A stretch of DNA of 57,391 bases from an uncultured SAR116 cluster alpha proteobacterium (GTDB lineage: Bacteria; Pseudomonadota; Alphaproteobacteria; Puniceispirillales; Puniceispirillaceae): contig CACHEI010000012.1 in NCBI GenBank assembly GCA_902578815.1, positions 1 through 57,391 on the forward strand. The letters run 5' to 3'. Both the position numbers and the translations under genes were made by a program. This document shows, piece after piece, positions 9,004-17,752 of this stretch (position 1 is its first letter; each line of letters starts with the position of its first letter). The notes beneath the pieces were generated by a model. It was not told the origin of the DNA, searched no databases, and worked only from the letters and a program-made list of their open reading frames with translations.

Positions 9004-9852
9004 ATGTCTGCTCTTGATCACAAAAACAAAATGGCCTCCTTTTTGGAGGGTACCATAGTTACAACGGCTATCACCGTTCTAATACTTATTAATGCGGTCA
9101 CCCTTGGCATGGAAACCGACGCAGGCATCGTATCTGAGTTTGGTAGCATACTGGCGTGGTTGGATCGCGCCATTCTTGTGATCTTTTCTGTTGAGATTGC
9201 GCTAAAACTCTACGTTTATCGTTTTGGTTTTTTCCGATCAGGCTGGAATATTTTTGATCTTTCCATAGTCGGCATTGCTTGGTTGCCTACGAGTGGTGCG
9301 CTTACCGTACTCCGTACTTTGAGAATTTTGCGTGTTTTGCGCCTAATCTCAGTTGTCCCACAGATGCGGCGAGTGGTCTCGGCGATAGGGTATTCGATCC
9401 CCGGTATGATGTCAGTGGTGGGCGTGCTTGGCCTTATTTTTTATGTTGCCGCAGTTTTGGCAACCAAACTCTTTGGTACCCATTCAGATCCTGACATGCA
9501 GGAATGGTTTGGCACGATCAGCGCGTCTGCATATACCCTTTTTCAAATTATGACCCTAGAGAGCTGGTCCATGGGAGTGGTCAGACCAACGATGGATTTG
9601 TTTCCATGGGCATGGGCGTTTTTTCTGCCGTTTATAATAATTACTAGCTTCGCTGTTCTGAATTTTTTCATTGGTATCATTGTTGACTCTATGCAGACAG
9701 CGCAAAAACTTGAAGCCGAGACTCTTGGTTTAGATGATGATGCCCCCGTGACCCAAAGCGATTTAAGGAAATTGGACACCAAGATGGACAAAATTGCGAA
9801 TGAGCTTGCGTCAATCAGACAGGCACAGGAGGGCGCAGACTCGAAGCAATAA
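9004..9852 (+). CDS. bacterial voltage-gated sodium channel (NaChBac/Nav family)
   Basis: This is a single-domain six-helix voltage-gated channel expected to assemble as a homotetramer in the inner membrane. S1 is TTAITVLILINAVTLGMET. S4 carries regularly spaced arginines (TLRILRVLRLISVVPQMRR). S5 is FYVAAVLATKLFG, and the pore holds the selectivity filter TLESWSM (9553-9573), the Na+-selective signature of this family. S6 is FFIGIIVDSM, followed by a C-terminal coiled-coil-like tail (LRKLDTKMDKIANELASIRQ). The open frame extends to 8899, but the extension is unlike the family and no start has a strong ribosome binding site, so the start is uncertain (8908, 8989 or 9004). It follows the osmolyte operon by about 270 bases. 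Confidence 0.9.
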   Translation: MSALDHKNKMASFLEGTIVTTAITVLILINAVTLGMETDAGIVSEFGSILAWLDRAILVIFSVEIALKLYVYRFGFFRSGWNIFDLSIVGIAWLPTSGALTVLRTLRILRVLRLISVVPQMRRVVSAIGYSIPGMMSVVGVLGLIFYVAAVLATKLFGTHSDPDMQEWFGTISASAYTLFQIMTLESWSMGVVRPTMDLFPWAWAFFLPFIIITSFAVLNFFIGIIVDSMQTAQKLEAETLGLDDDAPVTQSDLRKLDTKMDKIANELASIRQAQEGADSKQ

Positions 9853-10543
9853 CCCGAGCCTAATGATATCGTTTGCAGTTGTTAATGCTTCTCCCAATCT
9901 TTAATATTTAGTTTCTGTAAAGACATTCACTGATGGTGGATGCATCTCAAAATGTCTCTACACTGATGGGTAGGCTTGTTAGCCGGAGGAGCTTGGGGCT
10001 CGGTCCCCGAACTTTGATGGGTTGAGAGAACTGACCACGAGATTGGTTTATAATGTTTTATTATGCTGCAAAAAAAAAGCTTTTTCACCAGTCTCAAATT
10101 TGTTGTTGATGTGCTATCTTGTTTAGGCTGGAAACTCTGGACCATTCAGCCTAAACAAAACGCATCTGGGGATAGTGTCTCGAGTACTTGCTTATTTGCC
10201 AAGAAATTGAAATATTGATCGCTAGAAAGAGGTATCTTGAACAGGGTAAGTGGCTTTAACCCAACCCTGAGCCTGAAAAAAACTCCTCCCTTCTGGTTGT
10301 GGTGGTTTAAAGAGTGGTATATTATGAAACGCTCCGGAAATTTTCCGCGCTTGGATGTTTAAGTGTGGTGATTAGTGTACTATGCGACGATAGCTTATTT
10401 TGAGAATCCTATCGTTCCGTCATGATTGACAGTGCGTTCAACCGTCTTTGTTCCTAAAATCCTATTAGTTTTAAAAAGATCAATGGGGCTTCGTTGAATC
10501 ATGCTCTTCCTCGCCTTAACGAGAAATTGTTTATGGTTATAAC
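9853..10543. other. AT-rich intergenic region without recognised gene
   Basis: About 690 bases after the sodium channel gene hold no ORF I can support. The one clear structure is the long inverted repeat at 10119-10158, listed separately. The rest looks like decayed or regulatory DNA. Confidence 0.5.
10119..10158. repeat. 12-bp perfect inverted repeat
   Basis: TTGTTTAGGCTG at 10119-10130 is exactly complementary to CAGCCTAAACAA at 10147-10158, with 16 bases between. There is no T-run directly after either arm, so it is not an obvious Rho-independent terminator. It could be an operator, a cruciform, or a relic of a mobile element end. Confidence 0.6.
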
Positions 10544-10874
10544 CTAAAAAGGAGCCAAGGAGTCATTCGGTGATGACTTGCTCCTTATTTTAGACACAAA
10601 ATCGTTTGCATAAGATTGATTAGTTGGAATTTCTTGCGGTGGCCTGAGAGCGATTAGTTTCATAAATTTTTCATATACCAACAGAAGCTCCAAACCTTCC
10701 AAACCAAAATGATAGCAAAATCGCTGTAAACTCTGAAGCCTTGGCGATGCTTTCCCAGACAAATGCTTGGTAAATTGTAATCTGGAAAATTTTAATCTGT
10801 CTGTGAACTTGCGTCATAAATGAAGTATACCACACAAGAAGTCTAAGATTTTTGATTTCATCAAGTTTATCCAT
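10544..10874 (-). pseudogene. possible frameshifted small gene of unknown family
   Basis: Two overlapping minus-strand frames read together as one protein of about 110 residues. An N-terminal piece starts at 10874 (MDKLDEIKNLRLLVWYTSFMTQ). A second frame carries SRLQFTKHLSGKASPRLQSL and goes on to LEGLELLLVYEKFMKLIALR. A frameshift near 10800 separates them. A hairpin followed by a T-run on the same strand lies at the 3' end, which supports a real former transcript. I do not recognise the family; the middle part is vaguely helix-turn-helix-like. It lies upstream of, and divergent from, the oligopeptide transporter, a usual place for a regulator. This could be chance. Confidence 0.3.
10546..10591 (-). 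terminator. Rho-independent terminator-like hairpin
   Basis: On the minus strand the segment ATGACTCCTT...GGCTCCTT pairs with AAGGAGCAAGTCAT (with a small bulge) and is followed by TTTTTAGG. It would end a minus-strand transcript covering 10592-10874; the plus-strand reading is also followed by a weaker T-rich stretch. Confidence 0.5.
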
Positions 10875-11073
10875 TTAGTACTCCGCTAAATTTGCTTCTG
10901 GAGAGGCTAGTAAGAAATTCAAATTGACAATTAGCGCCAAAAAATTGCTTCGGCACCTATTCCCATACTAACATCTATGGATCATAGTTTATTAAAGGAT
11001 TCATTGAGGATCTTTTTGATGAAACAATGCCTGAAAAGAATGCTTTCGGGCAAAAAATTGAGGGAGACTTCGC

Positions 11074-12627
11074 GTGTTCAGGTTAAAACTTAATAGAACA
11101 ATAACACGATTTTTTCGAAATCTGAGTCTGGCTGCAATTGTATGCTCTTTTTCGATAATTGGATCAATTAATGCCGCTAAAAGTGCGGAGTTGAATGTAA
11201 GGTTAGGAGAGGACTTTACAACACTTGATCCTGCGTTTTGGCAAAGTGGTGCAGACTACACAATGATCAACGTTCTGTTTCCAAAGCTAATCGAATTTAA
11301 GTCTGGATCGGATTGGGAATATGAACTTCAAGCGGCTGAGTCGATTGAACAGGTTGATGAATTGACTATAAAATTCAAGCTCAAGCCAGGTTTGATGTGG
11401 ACCGGGAATTATGGAGAAGTAACAACAGAAGATGTAAAGTATTCATATGAGCGTTATATCGATCCAGAATTAAATTCGCCTATTATTGGTGATTGGTTGT
11501 CGTTGAAAGAGGTGGAAATCGTAGATAAATACAGCGGCATAATACATCTAAAAGAACCGTTTGCGCCTATCTGGTGGAGCACGTTACCGTATACCAGTGG
11601 CGCAATTGTATCAAAAAAGGCAACTGAAAAAGCTGGTGGAAAATTTACAACTGATCCCGGTGCCACGGCAGGAGCTTATAAAATTGAATCTTGGACTCCC
11701 CGTGAAAAAACGGTGCTTGTGCCACACGATGGCTGGAATGGACCCAAAGCAGGTTTCGACAAAATAACAATTTTGCCAATTCAGGAGCCAAAATCTGCAG
11801 AAATTGCGTTTGAAGCAGGTGAAGTTGACATCACAGAAATTTCAATAGGCTCGGTGCCAAACTTTAAAAAATCACCTCCAACCGGCGGTGTTTTAGATGT
11901 TCGTCCGACTGCAGATTACACGTTTCTTGGTATAAACATTGCAAATGAAGATCTGTCTGATGTTCGTGTTAGGCAAGCCATTAAAAAGGCTATTGATGTC
12001 GATGCTATTTTGGAAGGCGCCTATTTTGGCGTTCCAGAAAAATCCACAGGACTTGTTGCGCCCGGACTGGTCGGATACACCGGTGTCGTTCCTGATCCCC
12101 GTGATGTTGATGGGGCTAAGGCACTACTCGCGGAGGCTGGTGTAAGCAGTCTTAGCCTTGAGCTTGACGTTCTAAATACTGCTGAGTTTATCACTGCTGC
12201 GCAAATTATTCAGGCTAACCTTGGAGAAATTGGGATAAATCTGCAAATCAACCAACTGGACTCGGGTGCGTTCTGGAATGTTGCAGCTGACAGAAAAGAA
12301 GCGCTCCAACTCACCTTGAATAACTACACCAGTCCGCCAGATCCATCATGGTCAACCCAATGGTTTCTTCGAGATCAGAAGGGAATTTGGAATTGGGTAT
12401 GGTTAGATAGTGAGGAATTTGACAATTTGCATTTCGCAGCATTGAAAGAAACGGACATAAAAAAACGAGAGACAATGTATTACGACATGCAGAGGGTCAT
12501 GGATGAGTCTGGTGGATTTTTGTTCATAATGCATCCGCCTAGCGTGATTCTTTACCGTGACAATATCAAGCCAGGACTTTATCCAAATGGTGGATTAAAA
12601 TTGTCTGCATTTCAGCTGACAAATTAG
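11074..12627 (+). CDS. oligopeptide-type ABC transporter substrate-binding protein (SBP family 5)
   Basis: This is the periplasmic solute-binding protein (517 aa) of a Dpp/Opp-type importer. A basic N-region and hydrophobic stretch (about residues 20-38, ending near INAAKSA) form a signal peptide. The mature protein starts with the family pattern LNVRLGEDFTTLDPAFWQSG, and FKLKPGLMWTGNYGEVTTEDVKYSYER matches the SBP_bac_5 signature. The start is GTG at 11074, with GGGAG about 7 bases upstream. It is followed by a terminator hairpin (12646-12671) and then permease genes, the usual arrangement for over-expressing the binding protein. The adjacent amidases suggest an amide- or peptide-bearing ligand. 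Confidence 0.92.
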   Translation: MFRLKLNRTITRFFRNLSLAAIVCSFSIIGSINAAKSAELNVRLGEDFTTLDPAFWQSGADYTMINVLFPKLIEFKSGSDWEYELQAAESIEQVDELTIKFKLKPGLMWTGNYGEVTTEDVKYSYERYIDPELNSPIIGDWLSLKEVEIVDKYSGIIHLKEPFAPIWWSTLPYTSGAIVSKKATEKAGGKFTTDPGATAGAYKIESWTPREKTVLVPHDGWNGPKAGFDKITILPIQEPKSAEIAFEAGEVDITEISIGSVPNFKKSPPTGGVLDVRPTADYTFLGINIANEDLSDVRVRQAIKKAIDVDAILEGAYFGVPEKSTGLVAPGLVGYTGVVPDPRDVDGAKALLAEAGVSSLSLELDVLNTAEFITAAQIIQANLGEIGINLQINQLDSGAFWNVAADRKEALQLTLNNYTSPPDPSWSTQWFLRDQKGIWNWVWLDSEEFDNLHFAALKETDIKKRETMYYDMQRVMDESGGFLFIMHPPSVILYRDNIKPGLYPNGGLKLSAFQLTN

Positions 12628-12645
12628 TTCAATGAATGAAAATTC

Positions 12646-12671
12646 GGGCCGGCGTAAGTCGGCCCTTTTTT
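12646..12671 (+). terminator. intra-operon Rho-independent terminator
   Basis: GGGCCG (12646-12651) pairs with CGGCCC (12660-12665) and is followed by six T. It sits between the binding-protein gene and the first permease gene, so it probably lowers downstream expression relative to the binding protein. Confidence 0.8.
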
Positions 12672-12761
12672 AGCCGCTGCTGATAAATTAAGTGGTCGAA
12701 CTCGTTTTTCTAATTTTGCTTATTAATGATTCCTGATGTCGGATTAAATTCTGAGAAACTC

Positions 12762-13706
12762 ATGATAATTTACACGATAAAGAGAGTTTTATTGGCTTTG
12801 TTGATTATGGCTTGTGCGGTCTCAACGATGTTTGTGATGATACACGCAGTTCCTGGTGATCCAGCCAATGTAATGCTCGGGCCAAGAGCTACCCCTGAAA
12901 TTAAAGAGGCATTGCGGGCAAGGTTGCATCTTGATCAACCTTTGAGCACGCAGCTCTTTTATTTTTTTAAAGGCCTTATTTCAGGAAATTTTGGATTTGA
13001 TCTCAGGTCAAATCGGCCTGTCCTCGACATCGTTCTGGAGCAGTTACCTCACACCTTTATTCTGGTGTCTTCAGCGCTCATTGTATCCACACTAGGCATC
13101 CCTGTCGGATGTTATGCTGCGATAAATAGGAATGGCAAATTTGATAGAATCGTTGGCGCGATTTCTGTTTCAATTATAGCAATGCCAGCAATTGTTGTTG
13201 GCCTATATTTGCTTTTATTTTTCTCAGTTGAGTTGCGCGCTTTCCCGGTTATTGGAGCTGGAGACAGCGACGACTGGCTTGATTATCTTTGGCATTTAAC
13301 GCTGCCCGTCATCACAATTAGCATTGCTTGGATAGGATATATTTCAAGGCTTGTTCGTGCATCGATGATTGAAGTTTTGAGTCAAAATCATGTGCTAATG
13401 GCAAGAGCCTTTGGATTGCCAGAAGCGAGGGTGATGAGCAGGTACGCACTGCGTATAGCTGTTCTGCCCTCCATAACAATGATGGGTGTGAGCGTGGCAT
13501 TCATACTTTCCAGCACAGTGATAACTGAGATTATATTTGCCCGACCGGGGCTTGGCAGCCTGCTTTACGAATCCGTTCTTAGCAGAAACTATCCCTTGGT
13601 TATGGGAACGGTTTTAGTCAGCACAATTTTCATAGTTGGCGGCACTACAATAGCTGATCTGATAAATGCGGCGCTCGATCCGAGAGCATTGAAGGAAAAC
13701 GATTAA
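12762..13706 (+). CDS. ABC transporter permease, DppB/OppB type
   Basis: This is the inner-membrane permease (314 aa) of the oligopeptide-type importer. It has an N-terminal helix (IKRVLLALLIMACAVSTMFVMIHAVPGDPA), with the conserved IHAVPGDPA following it as in DppB. The EAA-type cytoplasmic loop SQNHVLMARAFGLPEARVMSRYALR contacts the ATPase, and GLGSLLYESVLSRNYPLVMG closes the family signature. An upstream ATG at 12726 is in frame, but ATG 12762 (MIIYTIKRV) matches the family N-terminus and has GAGAAA upstream. Its TAA overlaps the next ATG (TAATG), so the two permeases are coupled. Confidence 0.9.
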   Translation: MIIYTIKRVLLALLIMACAVSTMFVMIHAVPGDPANVMLGPRATPEIKEALRARLHLDQPLSTQLFYFFKGLISGNFGFDLRSNRPVLDIVLEQLPHTFILVSSALIVSTLGIPVGCYAAINRNGKFDRIVGAISVSIIAMPAIVVGLYLLLFFSVELRAFPVIGAGDSDDWLDYLWHLTLPVITISIAWIGYISRLVRASMIEVLSQNHVLMARAFGLPEARVMSRYALRIAVLPSITMMGVSVAFILSSTVITEIIFARPGLGSLLYESVLSRNYPLVMGTVLVSTIFIVGGTTIADLINAALDPRALKEND

Positions 13707-14590
13707 TGGCTTTAGATCAGAAAAAGGAGGCGCAGAATTTTTCAGATGGCCTATCGTCTGCGGTAATCTACCGGCTCGTTAAAGATCCAATGGGCTTGGT
13801 TGGATTGCTGATTGTGGTCAGCTTCGTTGTAATCGCAATTTTTGCGGATTTTTTTGCGCCTTATGACCCGAGCAAGCTTGATATTTTGAACAAACTTCAA
13901 GGACCTAGCGCAGACCATTTGTTTGGAACTGATCAATTGGGTCGAGACACGCTATCTAGATTGATTCACGGAACACAAATAGCCTTGATGGTTGCAGGAG
14001 TATCAATTGGATTGGCTGTGCTCATTGGCTCAATTTTAGGTGCAATTGCCGGGTATGGGCCCAATTGGTTGGATTTTGTAATCATGTTGTTGTTTGACAT
14101 GGTGCGATCATATCCCGTTATCATGTTTGCACTTGCCGTTGTCGTGCTGTTTGGCCCTAGCCTGCTCACAATTATGGCAATTATTGTTGCCACCTCTTTT
14201 CCCACTTATGGCCGTTTGATGCGCACGCAGACGCAGAGTCTTCGACAGGCTGAATACATATTATCAGCGCGAGCTCTTGGCTTGGGGATGCCTCGAATAC
14301 TTGTTAGGCATGTTATACCAAATACTATCGGTCCAATTCTCATTGTAGCCAGCATGGATGTGCCGTTTGTTATAGCACTCGAGGCAGGGCTGAGCTTTCT
14401 TGGCCTTGGTGTCAGGCCGCCTACGCCAAGTTGGGGTAGTATCTTAAATGATGGATACACTTATATCAGAAACTCCAAGTGGATTTTAATTAGCGCAGGC
14501 ATTCCTTTGATACTTGTCACCATTGGATTTACATTCTTGGGCGAGCAGCTTCGTGATATTTTTGATCCTAAAATAGACCGGGGTTCGTGA
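13706..14590 (+). CDS. ABC transporter permease, DppC/OppC type
   Basis: This is the second inner-membrane permease (294 aa) of the oligopeptide-type importer. The DppC hallmarks are a first helix (GLLIVVSFVVIAIFADFFAPYDP), HLFGTDQLGRDTLSRLIHGTQIAL, the EAA loop QAEYILSARALGLGMPRILVRHVIPN, and EAGLSFLGLGVRPPTPSWGSILNDGYTYI near the C-terminus. The start overlaps the stop of the DppB-like gene by one base, and its own stop overlaps the start of the ATPase gene, which indicates a tightly coupled operon. It pairs with the DppB-like protein to form the membrane channel. Confidence 0.92.
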   Translation: MALDQKKEAQNFSDGLSSAVIYRLVKDPMGLVGLLIVVSFVVIAIFADFFAPYDPSKLDILNKLQGPSADHLFGTDQLGRDTLSRLIHGTQIALMVAGVSIGLAVLIGSILGAIAGYGPNWLDFVIMLLFDMVRSYPVIMFALAVVVLFGPSLLTIMAIIVATSFPTYGRLMRTQTQSLRQAEYILSARALGLGMPRILVRHVIPNTIGPILIVASMDVPFVIALEAGLSFLGLGVRPPTPSWGSILNDGYTYIRNSKWILISAGIPLILVTIGFTFLGEQLRDIFDPKIDRGS

Positions 14591-16269
14591 TGAACCCAAC
14601 AATGTCACCTGTCATTGAGGTCCGTGGACTTACGGTTGAGTTTAACGGTGTTCCCGCAGTGAAGTTAGTCGATTTAAATATTAGCAAAGGGCACATCGTT
14701 GGAATAGTCGGCGAGAGTGGCAGCGGCAAATCGACACTCGCTTCTGCATTAATTGGTTTACTCCCAGACTCGGCAAGGATCACCAGCGGGCAAATTTTCT
14801 TTGATGACCGGGAAAATACCCCGGCGACACCAGAGATTTTTAGTGAGTTACGCGGGCATTTTATATCAATGGTCTCACAGGATACATTGAGTGCCTTAAA
14901 CCCTGTGCTCACGATCGGTCAGCATCTCATTGACATTCAATTTCGTGAAAGCATAAGCCTTGAAGAAAAAAGACAACGCTCCATCGCAGCATTGGAGTCA
15001 GTACATATGCCGGATCCTGAGGCGCGTATGTCAATGTATCCTCATGAGTTATCCGGAGGCCAAAAACAACGCGTTTCCATTGCGATGGCAGTCATGGTGA
15101 AGCCTAAAATTCTTATTGCCGACGAGCCCACAACCGCATTGGACGCAACATTAGAAGTTGAAATTATTGCCTTGCTAAAGCAGCTTCAAAAAAAGATAGG
15201 GTGCGCAATGGTTTTTGTCACGCATCATCTCGGAGTGGTTGCCTCACTTTGTGATGACGTGGTGGTAATGCATCAAGGTAGTATTCAGGAGGTAGGAAAC
15301 GTTAGAGATGTGTTTCTGAAACCAAAAAATGATTACACGAAAAAACTTCTGAAGTGTGATCCAGCTCGGATTGAAAAAAAATGCCGGCAGTTACCGACGA
15401 TGGACGCACCTAACCAAAAAAGAGTGGAAGACGAAACAGCAAAGACCAAGCGCCTTTCTGGAGACCAAGCGCCTATTTTACAGATAGAAAATCTTACAGT
15501 GAAATTTCCGAAGCCATTTGGATTGGCAGCTTTGTTTCAAAAGGCAATTTCAAAGGACATTACGGCTGTAAATAATGTATCGCTAAATCTATTTGCAGGT
15601 GAAACACTTGCGATTGTCGGGGAGAGTGGGTCGGGTAAAACAACCTTAATTCGTTCTATAATAAGGTTGGTTTCTTGCCAAACAGGGACGATTAGTTTTT
15701 TTGGCAAATCGATACTTGATCAAAGCCGGGATGACTTGGAGTCAACCCGAAAAGAAATTGGGTATATTTTTCAAGACCCCATCGGCAGCTTAAGCCCGAG
15801 AATGACAGTTGAAAAAATAATCAAAGAAGCGCTTCCCAGTGAAGTAGGTAATGCCAATGATGAGGCTCAAGAGGTTCAAAACCTACTTTCCTTGGTTGGA
15901 CTTCCCATTAAATTTTCTAGTCGATATCCTCATGAACTTTCTGGAGGTCAAGCACGGCGGGTTTGCGTGGCTAGAGCGTTAGCACAAAACCCCAAATTAT
16001 TAATTGCCGATGAACCAACTGCGGGGTTGGACGTGTCTATTCAAGGCGAAATCCTAAACCTTTTGGCTGAAATTCAGGACAAGATTAGATTACCAATTTT
16101 GATTGTTACCCATAATCTCAATGTTGTTCGGCACATAAGTGACAGAATGGTAATTATGTTAATGGGTGAAGTTGTAGAGGAGGGGGCCACAGACGATATT
16201 TTTTCCAAACCGGTGCACGAATACACAAGGCGTTTGCTAAATTCAAACATTCATGCCTTGCCGGAATAA
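14590..16269 (+). CDS. ABC transporter ATP-binding protein, fused DppD-DppF type
   Basis: This cytoplasmic ATPase (559 aa) carries both nucleotide-binding domains of an oligopeptide importer in one chain. The first domain has Walker A GESGSGKST, signature LSGGQKQR and Walker B ILIADEPTTALD. The second has Walker A GESGSGKTT, signature LSGGQARR and Walker B LLIADEPTAGLD. The linker around residues 260-300 is hydrophilic and poorly conserved. Fusion of DppD and DppF is common in peptide and glutathione-type importers. A GTG one codon earlier is also possible; ATG 14590 gives a TGATG overlap with the permease. The amidase gene follows after 21 bases, so it belongs to the same transcription unit. 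Confidence 0.93.
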   Translation: MNPTMSPVIEVRGLTVEFNGVPAVKLVDLNISKGHIVGIVGESGSGKSTLASALIGLLPDSARITSGQIFFDDRENTPATPEIFSELRGHFISMVSQDTLSALNPVLTIGQHLIDIQFRESISLEEKRQRSIAALESVHMPDPEARMSMYPHELSGGQKQRVSIAMAVMVKPKILIADEPTTALDATLEVEIIALLKQLQKKIGCAMVFVTHHLGVVASLCDDVVVMHQGSIQEVGNVRDVFLKPKNDYTKKLLKCDPARIEKKCRQLPTMDAPNQKRVEDETAKTKRLSGDQAPILQIENLTVKFPKPFGLAALFQKAISKDITAVNNVSLNLFAGETLAIVGESGSGKTTLIRSIIRLVSCQTGTISFFGKSILDQSRDDLESTRKEIGYIFQDPIGSLSPRMTVEKIIKEALPSEVGNANDEAQEVQNLLSLVGLPIKFSSRYPHELSGGQARRVCVARALAQNPKLLIADEPTAGLDVSIQGEILNLLAEIQDKIRLPILIVTHNLNVVRHISDRMVIMLMGEVVEEGATDDIFSKPVHEYTRRLLNSNIHALPE

Positions 16270-16290
16270 TGAGAAAGAACGCATTAGCAA

Positions 16291-17727
16291 ATGAATGACC
16301 TACTCTACATATCAGCCACAGACGCTTTGAAGAACTTTAGGTCGCGCTCGCTTTCCCCACTGGAGCTTATTGAAGCAGTAATAACGCGAGCTGAGCAAAT
16401 ACAGGATACTATTAATCCATTTGCAGACAAATATTTTGATGAGGCGCTCAACAGTGCTAAATTGGCTGAGGCAAAGTACAAAGATCCAGATGACAGGTTG
16501 GGGGCCCTTGAGGGATTACCATTGGTTGTTAAGGATAGCACGCCAATCAAGGCTCGGCGTTCCACTAATGGTTCGCTTATCAACAAGGATCGCATTGATC
16601 AACATACAAACCCGTCAATTGAGAGATTGTTGGTGAGTGGTGCAAATTTGTTTGCCAGAACAACCTGTCCTGAGTTTTGCTGGCTTTTCACCTGTCATTC
16701 ACGCATGTGGGGAGTTACACGCAACCCCTGGCGCTTGGATATCACGCCAGGCGGCTCATCAGGTGGATCAGCTGCAGCCTTGGCTGCTGGTGCAACGACA
16801 ATTGCCACAGGCAGCGATAGCGCTGGCTCGATAAGACAACCTGCGAGCCAATGTGGGATTGTTGGCTATAAACCACCATATGGGCGAATGCCTCTCTCTC
16901 CGTCGAATTCTTTTGATCCGTTTGTTCAAATTGGTCCTATGGCAAGGACTGTGTCTGATGTGGCTTTGATGTCAAACGTGATGTCAGGGCCCCACCCGTT
17001 AGATCACACAGCCCTCAATAACATAGTCACGATTCCAGATTGCATGCCGGACATCATCGGCATGAAAATAGCTTTTTCCAGAAATTTTGGATATTTCCAA
17101 CTTGCCGATGACGTTGAGCGAGAGTTCATATCATCAATAGATACCCTCCAAAAAGCGGGCGCTCAGCTTGAAGAAATATCACTGAACGGCCTTGATGAGA
17201 TAATTAGGTTGTCACATGGTGCTCAGGAGTTTTTGGCGCATCAGTTTCTTCAGGAAGCTATAGACAATTTTCCGGATATTATAAGCGATTATGTACCGGA
17301 GTTGCTTGAGACAGCACTAAGTTTCAACTCATCAGATTTTTGCAAATCCATGGCACTTGCCGGCAAAATCTGGCAAAGCCACTTTGGTCCTTTGTTTCAA
17401 GAATATGAGGCGTTGCTCTGTCCAACCGTTTCTTCCCCCTTGGTGCCTGCAGAAAATTGGCAAAAACAAAAGATAGTGGTCAAGGGGTATCAGCTTACTG
17501 ATACGGAAATAACTATGACAGGTTTGTTCAATCTTTATAGTAGATGTCCCGTTCTCTCAGTGCCTAGTGGAATTACAGATGAAGCTGTGCCCTGTGGGTT
17601 GCAAATCATTGGCCGCCCTTGTGATGACGTTACGGTCTTTCAAATTGGCGCCGCTTTGGAACAGCTCCAACCATGGGCGGCATCACCTGACAAGTGGCCT
17701 CCTTTGAGTTCAATGACAAAAATATGA
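16291..17727 (+). CDS. amidase signature family hydrolase (NylA-like)
   Basis: This is a cytoplasmic amidase-signature enzyme (478 aa) that hydrolyses a C-N amide bond. The complete Ser-cisSer-Lys triad is visible: Lys81 in GLPLVVKDS, Ser156 in PGGSSGGSAAAL and Ser180 in GSDSAGSIRQPAS. No signal peptide is present, so the substrate is expected to be imported first. It lies 21 bases after the fused ABC ATPase and 25 bases before a paralogous amidase, and a NylB-like hydrolase follows. The amidase family includes 6-aminohexanoate cyclic dimer hydrolase (NylA), GatA-like and drug amidases; the NylA comparison rests on context, and the real substrate is unknown. Confidence 0.88.
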   Translation: MNDLLYISATDALKNFRSRSLSPLELIEAVITRAEQIQDTINPFADKYFDEALNSAKLAEAKYKDPDDRLGALEGLPLVVKDSTPIKARRSTNGSLINKDRIDQHTNPSIERLLVSGANLFARTTCPEFCWLFTCHSRMWGVTRNPWRLDITPGGSSGGSAAALAAGATTIATGSDSAGSIRQPASQCGIVGYKPPYGRMPLSPSNSFDPFVQIGPMARTVSDVALMSNVMSGPHPLDHTALNNIVTIPDCMPDIIGMKIAFSRNFGYFQLADDVEREFISSIDTLQKAGAQLEEISLNGLDEIIRLSHGAQEFLAHQFLQEAIDNFPDIISDYVPELLETALSFNSSDFCKSMALAGKIWQSHFGPLFQEYEALLCPTVSSPLVPAENWQKQKIVVKGYQLTDTEITMTGLFNLYSRCPVLSVPSGITDEAVPCGLQIIGRPCDDVTVFQIGAALEQLQPWAASPDKWPPLSSMTKI

Positions 17728-17752
17728 AATCAAAAAATTTTGGAAAAATTTG

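Noticed and set aside
9927..10145. 72-codon minus-strand frame
   Set aside because: It runs through one arm of an inverted repeat and has no coding character; treated as intergenic.
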